Shown: piece after piece, positions 1 through 8,100 of the stretch
Layout: every line of letters starts with the position of its first letter
How positions within the stretch are numbered: the stretch's first letter is position 1
DNA from: JACVRW01 sp963757815
GTDB taxonomy: Bacteria; Actinomycetota; Thermoleophilia; Solirubrobacterales; Thermoleophilaceae
Direction: 5' to 3'
NCBI GenBank assembly: GCA_963757815.1
Contig: CAVWSN010000025.1
Coordinates: forward strand, 1 to 64,000
DNA: 64,000 bases
Position numbers and translations under genes: made by a program
Notes under the pieces: generated by a model
What the model was told of the DNA's origin: nothing
Databases searched by the model: none
What the model saw: the letters and a program-made list of their open reading frames with translations, nothing else

Positions 1-261
1 TGGCCAGGAAACGGCGACCAGCTGACGGGCATGTCGTCGTGTACATACGGAAGCGCAGTCAAGGTTGGCCTGAGGCGGTGCCGGCACGGGCGCGGCTCAG
101 GCCCGGCCTGGCGTAGCGGCGCTCAGAGGGCGACAGGTCGGCGATCGGCTGAAGCGCGGCAGCAGTTCGGGAACGCCGGGCCGTCGCTCCGGCAAGGGCT
201 CGAGCTCGAGGCAGGCCGCGATGAGGTCCTCGGCATCGCCTCAGATACGGCCATGGCTCGC

Positions 262-441
262 TTAGGCCTCACCGCGCGGTCCGTCGGTGTTTGACCTGGC
301 TTCCAGGCGATCGCAGAGGCACGGCTCGCAGGTCCGCTCCGCACATGAAGCACTGGTCCGCTCCTCCGGCGCGCGCTCGGAGCAGACGCGGCAGCGCTCA
401 CTCTCATCCTCAGTCGTGGCCTTGCGCCGAAACAACCGCAT
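262..441 (-). CDS. Small zinc-ribbon-like protein
   Basis: A 59-residue protein starting MRLFRRK with two closely spaced cysteine pairs, CRVC near residue 18 and a second group SCAERTCEPC near residues 34-43. This suggests a single zinc-binding knuckle. The start is supported by AAAGGAG six bases upstream of the ATG at 441, which is the main reason to call it real. No function is recognised; short basic-leader zinc ribbons of this type are common unassigned actinobacterial proteins. It lies on the opposite strand to the degraded transporter genes that follow. Confidence 0.5.
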   Translation of the reverse strand: MRLFRRKATTEDESERCRVCSERAPEERTSASCAERTCEPCLCDRLEARSNTDGPRGEA

Positions 442-499
442 TGGGGTCTCCTTTGGAACTCGCGAACCAGCATAGTCCCCGCTCGCGTAAGGGCGGTCC

Positions 500-1015
500 A
501 TGCATAAAAACCCCATAACGATCGTACTCAGTGGTCGCTGCTTCGTAGTACGGCGCACCTCTAGTTGGGCTCTCTTTACCAGTAGCGTGGGGGTCGCGGA
601 GGACGTTTCCTCCAGCCGGGGGTTCGGTTTACGTCCGGGCCGGGAAGAGAGCGGCGGCGCGACGCTGCTCGCGGCGATCTTCGCCTCGAACCTTCCCGAG
701 GCCGTCGTCGGCGCTGAGAAGATGCGCGCGGCGGGCATGGAACGAAGGACGATCATGCTCATCTGGGCCGTGACCGCTGTCGTGCTCGCGCTTGCCGTGG
801 TGGCCGGCTATGGGGCGTTCTCGGGCGTGAGCGACAGGAACTGGCCTGGCCGCTCGGCTTCGCCGGCGGCGCGGTGCTCGCCTCGCTCGCGGACACCCTC
901 ATGCCCGAGGCCTTCGAGGAGGCAAGGCACAGACCGTCGGTGGCGTACTTCACGGCGCTCGGCTTCCTCCTCTCCTTCCTGGTGTCGGCGACCTCGAGCA
1001 CAGGCGCCTGCAAGG
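500..1015 (+). pseudogene. ZIP-family metal transporter, N-terminally truncated and frameshifted
   Basis: The recognisable part starts near 645 and reads AAIFASNLPEAVVGAEKMR, the conserved ZIP helix with the SNLPE motif (metal-binding N and E). A membrane segment follows, and after a frameshift near 845 the text resumes as GGAVLASLADTLMPEAFEE and ALGFLLSFLVS, the last helices of the family. ZIP proteins import zinc or iron across the cytoplasmic membrane. The first membrane half is absent, so the gene is a remnant or lies across damaged sequence. It runs directly into the DedA gene without a clear stop, another sign of indels. The start is not determinable. Confidence 0.55.
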
Positions 1016-1025
1016 CTGCCCAGAC

Positions 1026-1623
1026 GTGCTCGAGTTCCTTCTACGACGCCATCAGCGACAACCCGAGCACCTACCTGGCCCTGTGCGCGATCGTCCTCGT
1101 CGACGACTTCCTCTGGTTCGCCCCGGGCGACACGGCGATGATCACCGCCGGGATCATGCGCCAACGGCGGGCTGCTGCTGTACCTCGTAATCGTGGCGGG
1201 GACGATCGCGGGATCCTCGGGGACAACATCTCGTACTTTCTCGGCCGCAGGTTCGCCCGCGCCTCGCGGACCGCCTGCTCAAGGGCGACCGCGCGCGCGA
1301 GCGCTACCGCTGGGCGAAACGGCAGATCGCGATCCGTGGATCGACCATCATCATCGTGGGGCGCTTCATCCCCGCGGGACGAACCGTCACGACCTTCGCG
1401 TGCGGAACATCCAATCTGCCCTACGGCGCTTCTGCTCGCCGACTCGCTGGCCGCGCTTGCGTGGGCGACCTACACGGCCCTGCTCGGGTTCGCCGGAGGG
1501 CGCGCGTTTCGCGACGCCCTGTGGCAGCCGCTGCTCATCGGGCTCGCCGTCGCGGTCGTGCTCGGCGCTGGCGCCGAGCTCCTCGGTCGCGACCGAGGCC
1601 GCGCCGGCGCGAGGGAGCGATGA
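1026..1623 (+). pseudogene. DedA-family membrane protein (several frameshifts)
   Basis: Joining frames gives a continuous DedA/SNARE-associated protein: YDAISDNPSTYLALCAIVL, FAPGDTAMITAGIM, GDNISYFLGRRFA, the signature VGRFIPAGRTVTTFACG, and a C-terminal membrane helix ending at 1623. DedA proteins are polytopic inner-membrane proteins linked to lipid flipping and proton-motive force. A GTG at 1026 (VLEFL) is a reasonable start. At least four frameshifts (near 1040, 1160, 1255 and 1430) interrupt it. The stop overlaps the ATG of the next gene as ATGA, as in an operon. The family call is secure, the reading frame is not. Confidence 0.65.
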
Positions 1624-2370
1624 GCAGGCGGACGCCGACCTCGCTCGAGAGCGAGCACACGCCCCGGGCGGTGCGGGCGCGGCTCGAGCGCACCCCATCC
1701 GCGAGCTACCTCCGCGACTTCATCTACGGCGCCGTCGACGGAGCGATCACGACCTTCGCGGTAGTCGCCGGCGTGGCGGGGGCGGACCTCGACGAGACCA
1801 TCGTGATCATCCTGGGCGGGGCAACCTGATCGCCGACGGCTTCAGCATGGCGGCCAGCAACTTCCTCGGTTCGCGTGCCGAGCGCCAGCAGCGCGAGCGA
1901 GCGCGCCGCGACGAGGAGGCCCAGATCATGCTCGCGCCCGAAGGCGAGCGCGAGGAGATCCGGCAGATCTTCGCGGCCAAGGGGTTCGAGGGCCGGGACC
2001 TCGAGAGCGTGGTGGAGGTGATCACCTCCGATCCCGCGCTCTGGAGGGACACGATGATGAGCGAGGAGCTCGAATTCGGCGCGACGGAGCCGAACGAGGT
2101 TCGCGCGGCGTCGCCACCTTGACGGCGTTCGTGACCGTCGGCTTCCTCCTGCTGGTGTTCGTCATCGACGCGATCCTGCCGGGCGAAGATCGACTGGGCC
2201 TTCACCTGGAGCGCGGTGCTCGACGGCGGTCGCCCCTCGTGGTCGGCGCCATGAAGGCGCGCTTCGTCGACCAGCGCTGGTGGCGGTCGGCGCTGGAGAC
2301 CCTCACGGTCGGAGGGGTCGCCGCCACGCTCGCCGACGTCGCCGGGTCGATGCTGCAGGGAGTGGGATGA
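1620..2370 (+). pseudogene. VIT1/CCC1-family iron/manganese transporter (frameshifted)
   Basis: The ATG overlaps the DedA stop. The first 69 codons include DFIYGAVDGAITTFAVVAGV, the hallmark first helix of CCC1/VIT transporters. After a frameshift near 1828 the next frame gives NLIADGFSMAASNFLGSRA, again typical, followed by a charged cytoplasmic region rich in E and R that in this family binds metal. After another shift near 2120 come two hydrophobic segments and GGVAATLADVAGSMLQ to the stop at 2370. The family moves iron or manganese out of the cytosol. The adjacent ZIP remnant suggests a metal-transport neighbourhood. The last codon overlaps the next ATG. Confidence 0.65.
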
Positions 2371-2576
2371 GCGGCACCTCGCCCCTTGATGTCCTGGTCG
2401 CGGGTGGAGGCGTGGCCGGGCTGGAGACGATGATGGCGCTCAGGTCTCTGGCCGCCGGCCGCGTGGAGCTGGCGCTGGTCGATCCCGAGCAGCAGCCGGA
2501 CGCGTTCAGGCCACGCTCCCGAGGAGCATCGCGCGCGATGACCGCAGCGATCGGCGCGAAGAACGGCTCCGCGTGA
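2367..2576 (+). pseudogene. N-terminal fragment of FAD/NAD(P)-dependent oxidoreductase
   Basis: ATGA-coupled to the transporter. The 69-residue product begins MSGTSPLDVLVAGGGVAGLE, a Rossmann GxGxxG dinucleotide-binding fold with the following helix and ELALVDPE second strand, as in NDH-2 or sulfide:quinone reductase-like flavoproteins. After residue 50 the similarity stops and the frame closes at 2576, while a full enzyme needs about 370 residues. No convincing continuation was found in the next kilobase, so this is probably a true truncation rather than a single indel. Confidence 0.5.
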
Positions 2577-2732
2577 CCGACAACTTGATCGGCGACTGAC
2601 CCAGGCAGCCGTCGCTGCCGCCGTCCCCGGTATCAGCGGGAGACATCGACCGCAATCTTCGCCGCCTGGGAGAGCAGGCGCCTTGCCCTCCTCGCTTGCG
2701 CCGACCTCTTCGGAGGAGAGCTCGAACACCGG

Positions 2733-3131
2733 TCAGCGGAATACTGAAGCGTTCCAGGATCGAGTCGACCAGACCGGCTCCTGCCAGCCGGCACGATCTC
2801 TGCCGCGAAGCCCGATCAGGAGGTGGTCGGCGAGAGACTCCGAATCGCGTCGTCGAACGCGAGCAGCGGGTCGTCGGCCCCGACCCGCCCGCTTGCCTCG
2901 GCGCCGAGCTCGTCCAGGTGTCCGAGCACCCTCTTCGAGGCGCTCATCAGCGCGCTCGGTCGCAATGTCAGTCGCCGAGGTGAGCCAGTCGAGACGTCCC
3001 GGTAACCCGGGGGGCGACGACGGGCTCTCGTCGGCCGCGTCGATGAGCGCCCGAACACCGGCGGGCAGGCTGTGCGCTCGGAGGCCGCCCTCGCCGGCCG
3101 CTATCGGTAGCCGCGCTCCATCGAAGACCAC
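2733..3131 (-). pseudogene. Universal-stress-like protein remnant
   Basis: Pieces in three minus-strand frames assemble into one Usp-like C-terminal half: SALMSASKRVLGHLDELGAE, then GRVGADDPLLAFDDAIRSL, then DHLLIGLRGRDRAGWQE. This order (a helix, a DPLLAF-type loop, and a strand ending in a WxE(R) motif) is known from actinobacterial Usp-like proteins. At least two frameshifts separate the parts. A GTG start at 3131 follows immediately after the stop of the DUF1269-like gene, suggesting a former operon. Function is unknown; stress-related nucleotide binding is the family guess. Confidence 0.4.
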
Positions 3132-3495
3132 CTACTCGACCCTCTTCAGTCGCCGGTGCGGAGCGCGGAACAGGTCCGCTTCCTCCCACTCGGGAAGCGT
3201 CGTTCTTATCACCGTCGGGTGTTCGGGCGAGCGCCTCCTGCGACGCGGTCGGCGTCGCCATGAGCCCGATAGCAGGAAGAGCGCCGCGCGGCCCGGCCCA
3301 ACGCCTTGAGGATGTCCTTGACGACCAGCTGGTCGAGCCCCAGCTGGCTGAGCTTGCCGCCGATCGCGCCGGTCCGGCAAGTCGGGGCGAGTGGACCTGC
3401 ACCAGCGACGGGTGCGCTGTTCCTACGTTGGCTTTCGGCAGGCAACCGCGATCCCATCCGCCGACTCGGCGACTCCGGCCAAGGACGGCACATAC
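3132..3495 (-). pseudogene. DUF1269-like membrane protein remnant
   Basis: The conserved C-terminal half of DUF1269 proteins is visible across two frames: IGGKLSQLGLDQLVVKDI, then LGPGRAALFLL (compare the family motif PGTSALFLL), then HPTVIRTTLPEWEEADLF before the stop. The glycine-rich membrane hairpin that should precede it is scrambled. Family members are small membrane-associated stress proteins of unknown role. The gene is upstream of and abuts the Usp-like remnant on the same strand. Frameshifts near 3320 and 3400 break it; the N-terminus cannot be located. Confidence 0.4.
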
Positions 3496-3700
3496 GTCCC
3501 CCGGGACTGCCATCGGGCCGCCCTCACGCGGCTCCTGAGCGCCTCGCTCGCTGCAACCGCGCTGCAACGTCGGGCGGATCCGGCGGGCCGACACGGGCCG
3601 AGACGCGTCAATAGCCCCTGACTGGGATCCGCCGCAAACCCGCTCGCGGAGCAGGATCGCGCATCAGCGGCCGGGCGACGGAACCGACCCCGATTCCCAG

Positions 3701-3728
3701 CGCCGGGGTTCGAATCCCCGTGGCGGTA
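3701..3728 (+). other. tRNA 3'-end remnant (T-arm and acceptor strand)
   Basis: The sequence has a perfect 5-bp T-stem CGGGG/CCCCG around the loop TTCGAAT, followed by TGGCGGT and A, i.e. a normal tRNA 3' end. No matching 5' acceptor ACCGCCA exists within the preceding 110 bases and no anticodon arm can be folded, so it is not a whole tRNA gene. A terminator-like hairpin follows 8 bases later. Such 3' remnants typically mark one end of an integrated element, or a tRNA whose 5' part was lost. Confidence 0.5.
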
Positions 3729-3736
3729 CTCGATTT

Positions 3737-3755
3737 CCCCGCTCCGGAAGCGGGG
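3737..3755 (+). terminator. Hairpin terminator after tRNA remnant
   Basis: CCCCGCT and AGCGGGG form a 7-bp GC stem with a 5-base loop, followed by TTTCG. It sits just after the tRNA 3' remnant, where a tRNA terminator is expected. It could also serve the minus-strand MBL gene, which ends at 3799. Confidence 0.5.
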
Positions 3756-3798
3756 TTTCGTGGTTCGAGGGGCCGCCGGGTGAACGTCCGGGGCCTGC

Positions 3799-4809
3799 TC
3801 AGCTCGCAGACGCGAACTCGAAGCGGGTGCCGACGCTGTTCTGGATGAACGCCTCGGGGAAGCGGGCGGCCAGGGCGTGGGTGGCGCGCCAGCCGGTGCA
3901 GTGGGATGGGACGAGGTAGTCGGGGGAGAACTCGTCCAGCGCTTCGCAGGTCGAGGGGATGATCTTTTCGAAGAGCGGTCCGCTCAGGTGGAAGCCGCCG
4001 AGCACCGCGTGGATGCGGTTCTCGCCGGTCAGTTTTCGCACGTAGCGGAGGATGTTGACGATGCCTGAGTGGCCGCAGCCGGTGAGGATCACCAGGCCGC
4101 GGCCACGGACGTGCGCCACCAGGGCTTGGTCGTCGAGGATCAGGGGATCGGGCTGCCAGCTTCCGTTCCGGTAGGCCTGGTGGACCGGGAAGCCCTGCTC
4201 GAACTCGGTCGTGCGGTCGACCTCGCCCGTGACCAGGAGTGAGCCGTCGAGGAGGAACGAGGGTTGGCGCTCCTCCACGATCTCGAAGCCGGCGCCCTCC
4301 AGCGCGGGCTTGCTCGTCGATGGCAGGAGCACCGGGTCGCGGCCCGGAAGAGCGATTCTGCGCCGGCTCCAGAACTCGGGGTGGATGAGAACGGGAGCCT
4401 GCGCGTGACCCCCCAGCTCGCGCACGAGTCCGTCCATCCCGGTTGTGTGATCCCAGTGACCGTGGCTCAGCACGATGATGTCGATGTCACGCGGGTTGAG
4501 CTCGAGTCGGCGCATGTTCTCCACCAGGCCGTCCGGCGTGACCCCGGCGTCGAACAGAATCTTGGTTGTCCGGTCCGCTTTCGTCATCGTCACGAGGCAC
4601 GAGAAGCCATGCTCGGCTCGCAGCAGGTCGCCCGTTCGGTCGCCCTCGAGGAAGCGCGCCGGGACCTTGGGGTAAGCGGAGAGCGCCAGGGGAGCTCGCT
4701 TGGCGGGACCTTCGTCTGCGAGCAGCAGGTCGGTCGTGTTGTCGACCAGCGTCGTGACGCTCAGCGAGTCGATCGGGTTGAGCGGAACCGGTTCCACCGT
4801 GTCCTCCAT
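3799..4809 (-). CDS. MBL-fold metallo-hydrolase
   Basis: A 336-residue metallo-beta-lactamase-fold protein with the metal-binding motif LSHGHWDHTTG near residues 114-124, further ligands at GCGHSG (about 245) and a C-terminal VPSHCTGW (about 303). The layout matches the COG1237 group, related to dihydropterin-6-methyl-aminobenzene-5-phosphate synthases, rather than lactamases or glyoxalase II. No signal peptide is seen, so it should be cytoplasmic. The substrate is unknown. The frame is intact. It is followed at 4855 (same strand, upstream) by a small membrane protein, 45 bases away, possibly co-transcribed. Confidence 0.8.
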   Translation of the reverse strand: MEDTVEPVPLNPIDSLSVTTLVDNTTDLLLADEGPAKRAPLALSAYPKVPARFLEGDRTGDLLRAEHGFSCLVTMTKADRTTKILFDAGVTPDGLVENMRRLELNPRDIDIIVLSHGHWDHTTGMDGLVRELGGHAQAPVLIHPEFWSRRRIALPGRDPVLLPSTSKPALEGAGFEIVEERQPSFLLDGSLLVTGEVDRTTEFEQGFPVHQAYRNGSWQPDPLILDDQALVAHVRGRGLVILTGCGHSGIVNILRYVRKLTGENRIHAVLGGFHLSGPLFEKIIPSTCEALDEFSPDYLVPSHCTGWRATHALAARFPEAFIQNSVGTRFEFASAS

Positions 4810-4854
4810 GAGCCTTGAGGGCTACACCCTCTCACGACTCCAACGCGGGCCGGG

Positions 4855-5244
4855 TTATTCCGGTGTTGGTGTCGCTGGGGGGTCGAGTTGCCGTGCCAGC
4901 CAGGCGCTGAGCAGCGCTCCGGTAGCCGCCAGGCCGAGGGTGGCGGGGAAGACGACCGGGCGGAGGTGATGGCGGGCGAGCAGGCATGCGGCCGCGTCGA
5001 TGCCGTCGACCACGGCCGATGCTTCAAGCCAGCCGCGCGTGGGCGCGTCGCGGTCCAGGGCAAGCTGGAGCCCGAGGCCGACTCCGAGGTCGCGGGCGCC
5101 GACCATGCGTACGAAGAGGCGCGTCCCTCCCTCGGAGCCGCCGCCGGTCATCGTGCGCGCCACAAGGCCCGGCGCAAGGAGCGACACGACGCCGAAGGCG
5201 ATCCGTCCGCGCGCCAGGGTGACCGCCAGGTCCCTTTCCTCCAT
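4855..5244 (-). CDS. DUF4267-like small membrane protein
   Basis: A 129-residue protein with about four hydrophobic segments (LARGRIAFGVVSLLAPGLV, the VGARDLGVGLGLQLAL region, the DGIDAAACLLA region and LGLAATGALLSAWLA) and a short hydrophilic C-terminus. The pattern resembles the DUF4267 family of small integral membrane proteins of unknown function. The ATG at 5244 starts MEERDLAV. It lies 45 bases upstream of the MBL hydrolase on the same strand. The frame is intact. Confidence 0.6.
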   Translation of the reverse strand: MEERDLAVTLARGRIAFGVVSLLAPGLVARTMTGGGSEGGTRLFVRMVGARDLGVGLGLQLALDRDAPTRGWLEASAVVDGIDAAACLLARHHLRPVVFPATLGLAATGALLSAWLARQLDPPATPTPE

Positions 5245-5282
5245 TGCACCGATCCTATGGGCGGCGACGAGAAGCCGCTGAA

Positions 5283-5302
5283 GCCCGCCGGCTGTGGCGG
5301 GC
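5283..5302 (-). terminator. Possible terminator hairpin
   Basis: GCCCGCC and GGCGGGC pair with a 6-base loop, located about 60 bases past the stop of the minus-strand SnoaL-like gene. There is no clear T-run, so this is only a structural call. Confidence 0.35.
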
Positions 5303-5359
5303 CTCAGCTCTTCGGGGTCCAGAGCGATCGCCGGGCGAGCTCTTTCCGGCTCGGCTGTC

Positions 5360-5735
5360 TCAGTCGGTTCCCCACGGGTTGTCGATCACGAAGCGCCAGG
5401 TACCGTCGTCCTGACGACGCAGGACATCCGCGTTCCTTGACGCCAGCTGCACCGGTTCGCCGTCTGGTCCCGTGCCGTTGAATGACCAGACGCCGATCAC
5501 GAGCGCGAGGTCGTCTACCTCGAGGACTCGTGTCACCTCGAGGTCGAGCTTGCCGTTCATTGAGATGAAGCCGTTCAGGGCTTCGCGGACGCCGGGTGCG
5601 CCGGGAGCGAGGCTCCCCGGCTCGAGTTGCGAATGCTGCTTCGCCCTCGTAGAGCGGCATGAGACTGTCGAGATTTCCGGAGTTGATCCCGGTGACGATC
5701 GATTCGAGCACCTGCTCGGGCGTAGCGGTGGACAT
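5360..5735 (-). CDS. SnoaL/DUF4440-like protein (one frameshift)
   Basis: The start ATG at 5735 is preceded by AAAGGAG at good distance and gives MSTATPEQVLESIVTGIN and LDSLMPLYEGEAAFA. One base is missing near 5630; the correct frame then continues LEPGSLAPGAPGVREALNGF and ends DDGTWRFVIDNPWGTD. This is the usual single-domain NTF2/SnoaL fold of roughly 125 residues, with the terminal W-R-x-xx-D-N-P-W motif common in the family. The substrate is unknown. It is divergent from the TetR regulator at 5822, which may control it through the repeats between them. Confidence 0.65.
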
Positions 5736-5756
5736 GCTGTACTCTCCTTTCGATAT

Positions 5757-5836
5757 ACAATGATGAGTCACGAAAGGCGACCATACACGCTCCGAGGCGA
5801 TATGGCAAGATTGATGACACAATGATGAGTCGCGAA
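5757..5836. repeat. Direct repeat pair between SnoaL-like and tetR genes
   Basis: The 19-base element ACAATGATGAGTCACGAAA (5757-5775) recurs with one change at 5818-5836, a spacing of 61 bases. One copy is next to the SnoaL-like ribosome site, the other covers the first possible tetR start codons. They could be regulator binding sites or a small local duplication of a start region. Confidence 0.6.
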
Positions 5837-6518
5837 ATGCCACCCAAGCGAAAATACGAGCTGAAGAAGCGCGCCGAGGAGATGGCTGAGACGCGCCTGC
5901 GGATCACCGAGGCGGCGATCGAACTGCACGGAACTGTCGGGCCGTCCCGCACGACGCTGAGTGCGGTCGCCAAGCGGGCAGGCGTGGAGCGCCGCACCCT
6001 CTACCGCCACTTTCCCGACTGAGGCCGACCTTTTCGCGGCTTGCTCAGCCCACTACTTCACCGCCAACCCGTGGCCCGATCTCGGCAACTGGCGCGCGAT
6101 TCGCGATCCGCAGCAGCGACTTGAGCGAGCCCTCGATGAGCTCTACGCCTACTACGAGCGCAACGAGCCGACGCTCAGCAACGTGCTCCGCGACGCCGAA
6201 CTCGTCGACCTCGCCCGCGACGCCGTGGCCCCGCTGGAGGCGTACCTCGAAGAAGCCGCCGAGATCCTCATCATCGGCCGTCAAGTCCGCGGCCGAAGAC
6301 GACAACTCCTCGCGGGAGCCTTGCGCCACGCCCTCGCCTTCTCAACCTGGCACTCACTCTCGACCAACGGCATCGGGCGATCAGATGCGGCGAACCTCAT
6401 CACCGCACTCGTCGAAGGCGCGGCCACCCCACAGCGCAGCGGCGAGCAGCGCAACTCGCCGGCCAGGGCCGCGAGGGGCGGGAACGCCCAGGCCAGCGTG
6501 TCGCCGTCGGCTCGCTGA
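5822..6518 (+). CDS. TetR-family transcriptional regulator (one frameshift)
   Basis: The N-terminal domain shows the TetR helix-turn-helix: ITEAAIELHGTVGPSRTTLS, VAKRAGVERRTLYRHFPD. A one-base indel at about 6019 closes that frame; the ligand domain continues in the next frame from EADLFAACSAHYFTANPWP to the stop at 6518, for a normal length near 230 residues. Starts at 5822, 5825 or 5837 (MPPKRKYEL) are possible; the last avoids the repeated element. It is probably an autoregulator and regulator of the divergent SnoaL-like gene. The ligand is unknown. Confidence 0.75.
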
Positions 6519-6542
6519 CCGGCGGTCGAGCGGGACCGCGCG

Positions 6543-7046
6543 TCAGGTCTTCGCGGCGAGCTCCAGCAGTCGGTCGGCCTGGTCCGCAGCCGACCCGGGA
6601 GCGTCGGCGGCCTCGAGCACGCCGATCTGGACGAGCACCGAAGCCTGGTCCCAATAGATGCGCTCGTAGGCCACCTTGTCGCCCTCGAAGCCCATCACCA
6701 CGACCATCGGGATGCGCACGCTCCGGCCCGTGGGCGCGATCCCCGGGAGCATCCACGGCAGCTCGCTGTCGTGCGTGAACTCGAAGATGAACTCGTCGAT
6801 CACGCGGTCCGGCGACACCGTCCGCGCGATCGGGTGAAGGACCGCGTCCGCCGGGGTGTGCCCGATGAACTGCGAGGAGTAGAACGTACGCACGGCGTCG
6901 GCGCCGGCGCCTCCCGTCAAGGCGGGTACATGCCAGACGTAGGGCTCGGCCGTCATCGTGCGCATCGTGGCGTCAACGTCCTTGGCGACGAACTCGCTCG
7001 CCACGTGTTCGTCGAAGATCGCGCCAAGATCCGGCAGCCTGCTCAC
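6543..7046 (-). CDS. SnoaL-like (NTF2-fold) protein
   Basis: A 167-residue intact protein with an NTF2/SnoaL fold: N-terminal FDEHVASEFVAKDVDATMRT, the VIDEFIFEFTHD strand pair, then IAPTGRSVRIPMVVVMGFEG and YWDQASVLVQIGVL. Similar proteins are annotated as nuclear transport factor 2 family or ester cyclase-like. The W-D-Q-A motif is family-typical. The reaction is unknown. It converges with the TetR gene (25 bases between stops) and is divergent from the small protein at 7121. Confidence 0.75.
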   Translation of the reverse strand: MSRLPDLGAIFDEHVASEFVAKDVDATMRTMTAEPYVWHVPALTGGAGADAVRTFYSSQFIGHTPADAVLHPIARTVSPDRVIDEFIFEFTHDSELPWMLPGIAPTGRSVRIPMVVVMGFEGDKVAYERIYWDQASVLVQIGVLEAADAPGSAADQADRLLELAAKT

Positions 7047-7120
7047 GGTTGCACCTCCGAGTCGACACCCGCGACGCTACCGGAGTAGCTTGCAGTGGCA
7101 CCCGAAGGAAGGTGGGCGAA

Positions 7121-7309
7121 ATGTCTGCTCTCAGCGACCTCGCGGACAAGGCCAAGGCGATGTTCCAGAAGCGCGGCGGCGCCGATGCCGCGAAAGCGGA
7201 CGCCCAGGAGCTGAAGGACGTCCACGAGAGCGAGGGGAGCATGACCGACAAGGCGAAGGACGCCGGCGAAGCTCTCAAGGATCCCGGCGCGAAGGGTCCG
7301 GAGAACTAG
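7121..7309 (+). CDS. Small charged protein, antitoxin/CsbD-like
   Basis: A 62-residue, highly charged helical protein, starting MSALSDLADKAKAMFQKR and containing DVHESEGSMTDKAKDAGEAL. It has no cysteine or hydrophobic segment. A purine-rich site (GAAGGAAGG) precedes the ATG. The composition resembles Rv0909/MT0933-type putative antitoxins and CsbD-like stress proteins, but no toxin gene is next to it. The role is uncertain. Confidence 0.55.
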   Translation: MSALSDLADKAKAMFQKRGGADAAKADAQELKDVHESEGSMTDKAKDAGEALKDPGAKGPEN

Positions 7310-7336
7310 CCGGACGACGCTGCTCGCTCGAGTCCG

Positions 7337-7744
7337 CTAGCGCAAGCTCCGCTCGATCTCCTGGCGGGCCGCCCTGCGGTCCGCGTGGGCGACGATCCGC
7401 AGGATCGACTCGCCGCGGACGGTGATCACCAGGAAGGTGGTCTGAGCGACCTCGATGCCGGTCGCCGCGCCGCGCCCGGTCAACCGCATCTCGACGAGGG
7501 CCTTGTCGGGTGAGGTCTCTTCGACCTCCACGAGCTGGAAGCGGACATCGTCGAGCGCACCTTCGAAGCCCGCGAAGTAGCGGCGCCCGCCGTCGGCGCC
7601 CTCATAGGTGTCCGGCTCCGCCGAGGCCTCCGGGGGAACCACGAGAACGGTCTCCGGCGTGATCAGCTCGAGCGCGCCGTCGACGCCCGCCTGCTCGTAG
7701 CGCTCGAAGAAGCGGCGAACGACTGCGGCCGGCGATTCGGTCAT
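7337..7744 (-). CDS. SnoaL-like domain protein
   Basis: A 135-residue protein beginning MTESPAAVVRRFFERYEQAG, with LELITPETVLVVPP, the central GRRYFAGFEGALDDVRFQL and the C-terminal strand ILRIVAHADRRAARQEIE. This is the classic SnoaL/ketosteroid isomerase-like cone fold. An upstream ATG at 7789 would add 15 residues without domain value, so the 7744 start is preferred. It is the third NTF2-fold gene in 2.5 kb. The substrate is unknown. Confidence 0.7.
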   Translation of the reverse strand: MTESPAAVVRRFFERYEQAGVDGALELITPETVLVVPPEASAEPDTYEGADGGRRYFAGFEGALDDVRFQLVEVEETSPDKALVEMRLTGRGAATGIEVAQTTFLVITVRGESILRIVAHADRRAARQEIERSLR

Positions 7745-7844
7745 CGACGGCGAGCGTAGCGCCGGTTCCACGGGTAACGAGAGCTTCACGAGTGTTTCAC
7801 CACGCCGTCACAGCCCTCCGAGGGCCGGGGCGCAAACTCGCGCC

Positions 7845-8045
7845 ATGGAGGTCACCGGGAGGCTGCTCTTCGTGGGAGCCGTCACCTGCTATCTGCTCGG
7901 CAGGATCTTCACAGGCGAGGTCACCCCGATGGAGACCGTCGTCTACGGTCTCACCGCTGCTTTCGGCCTCGATTTTCTCTTGAGCTCGTGGCAGCAGCTC
8001 TGGCGTCCGGCCGGCCTCGACCCCGACGGCAGAAGCTCGAGTTAG
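7845..8045 (+). CDS. Small two-helix membrane protein
   Basis: A 66-residue protein with hydrophobic stretches LLFVGAVTCYLLGRIF and TVVYGLTAAFGLDFLLSS and a polar tail ending SSS. It lies about 100 bases from the divergent SnoaL-like gene. No family is recognised; a membrane location is predicted from composition only. Confidence 0.5.
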   Translation: MEVTGRLLFVGAVTCYLLGRIFTGEVTPMETVVYGLTAAFGLDFLLSSWQQLWRPAGLDPDGRSSS

Positions 8046-8100
8046 GGAACCCGAACACCGGGCTACCGGACAGGCAGGGTGTGCGCTAAATTCGGGGGCC

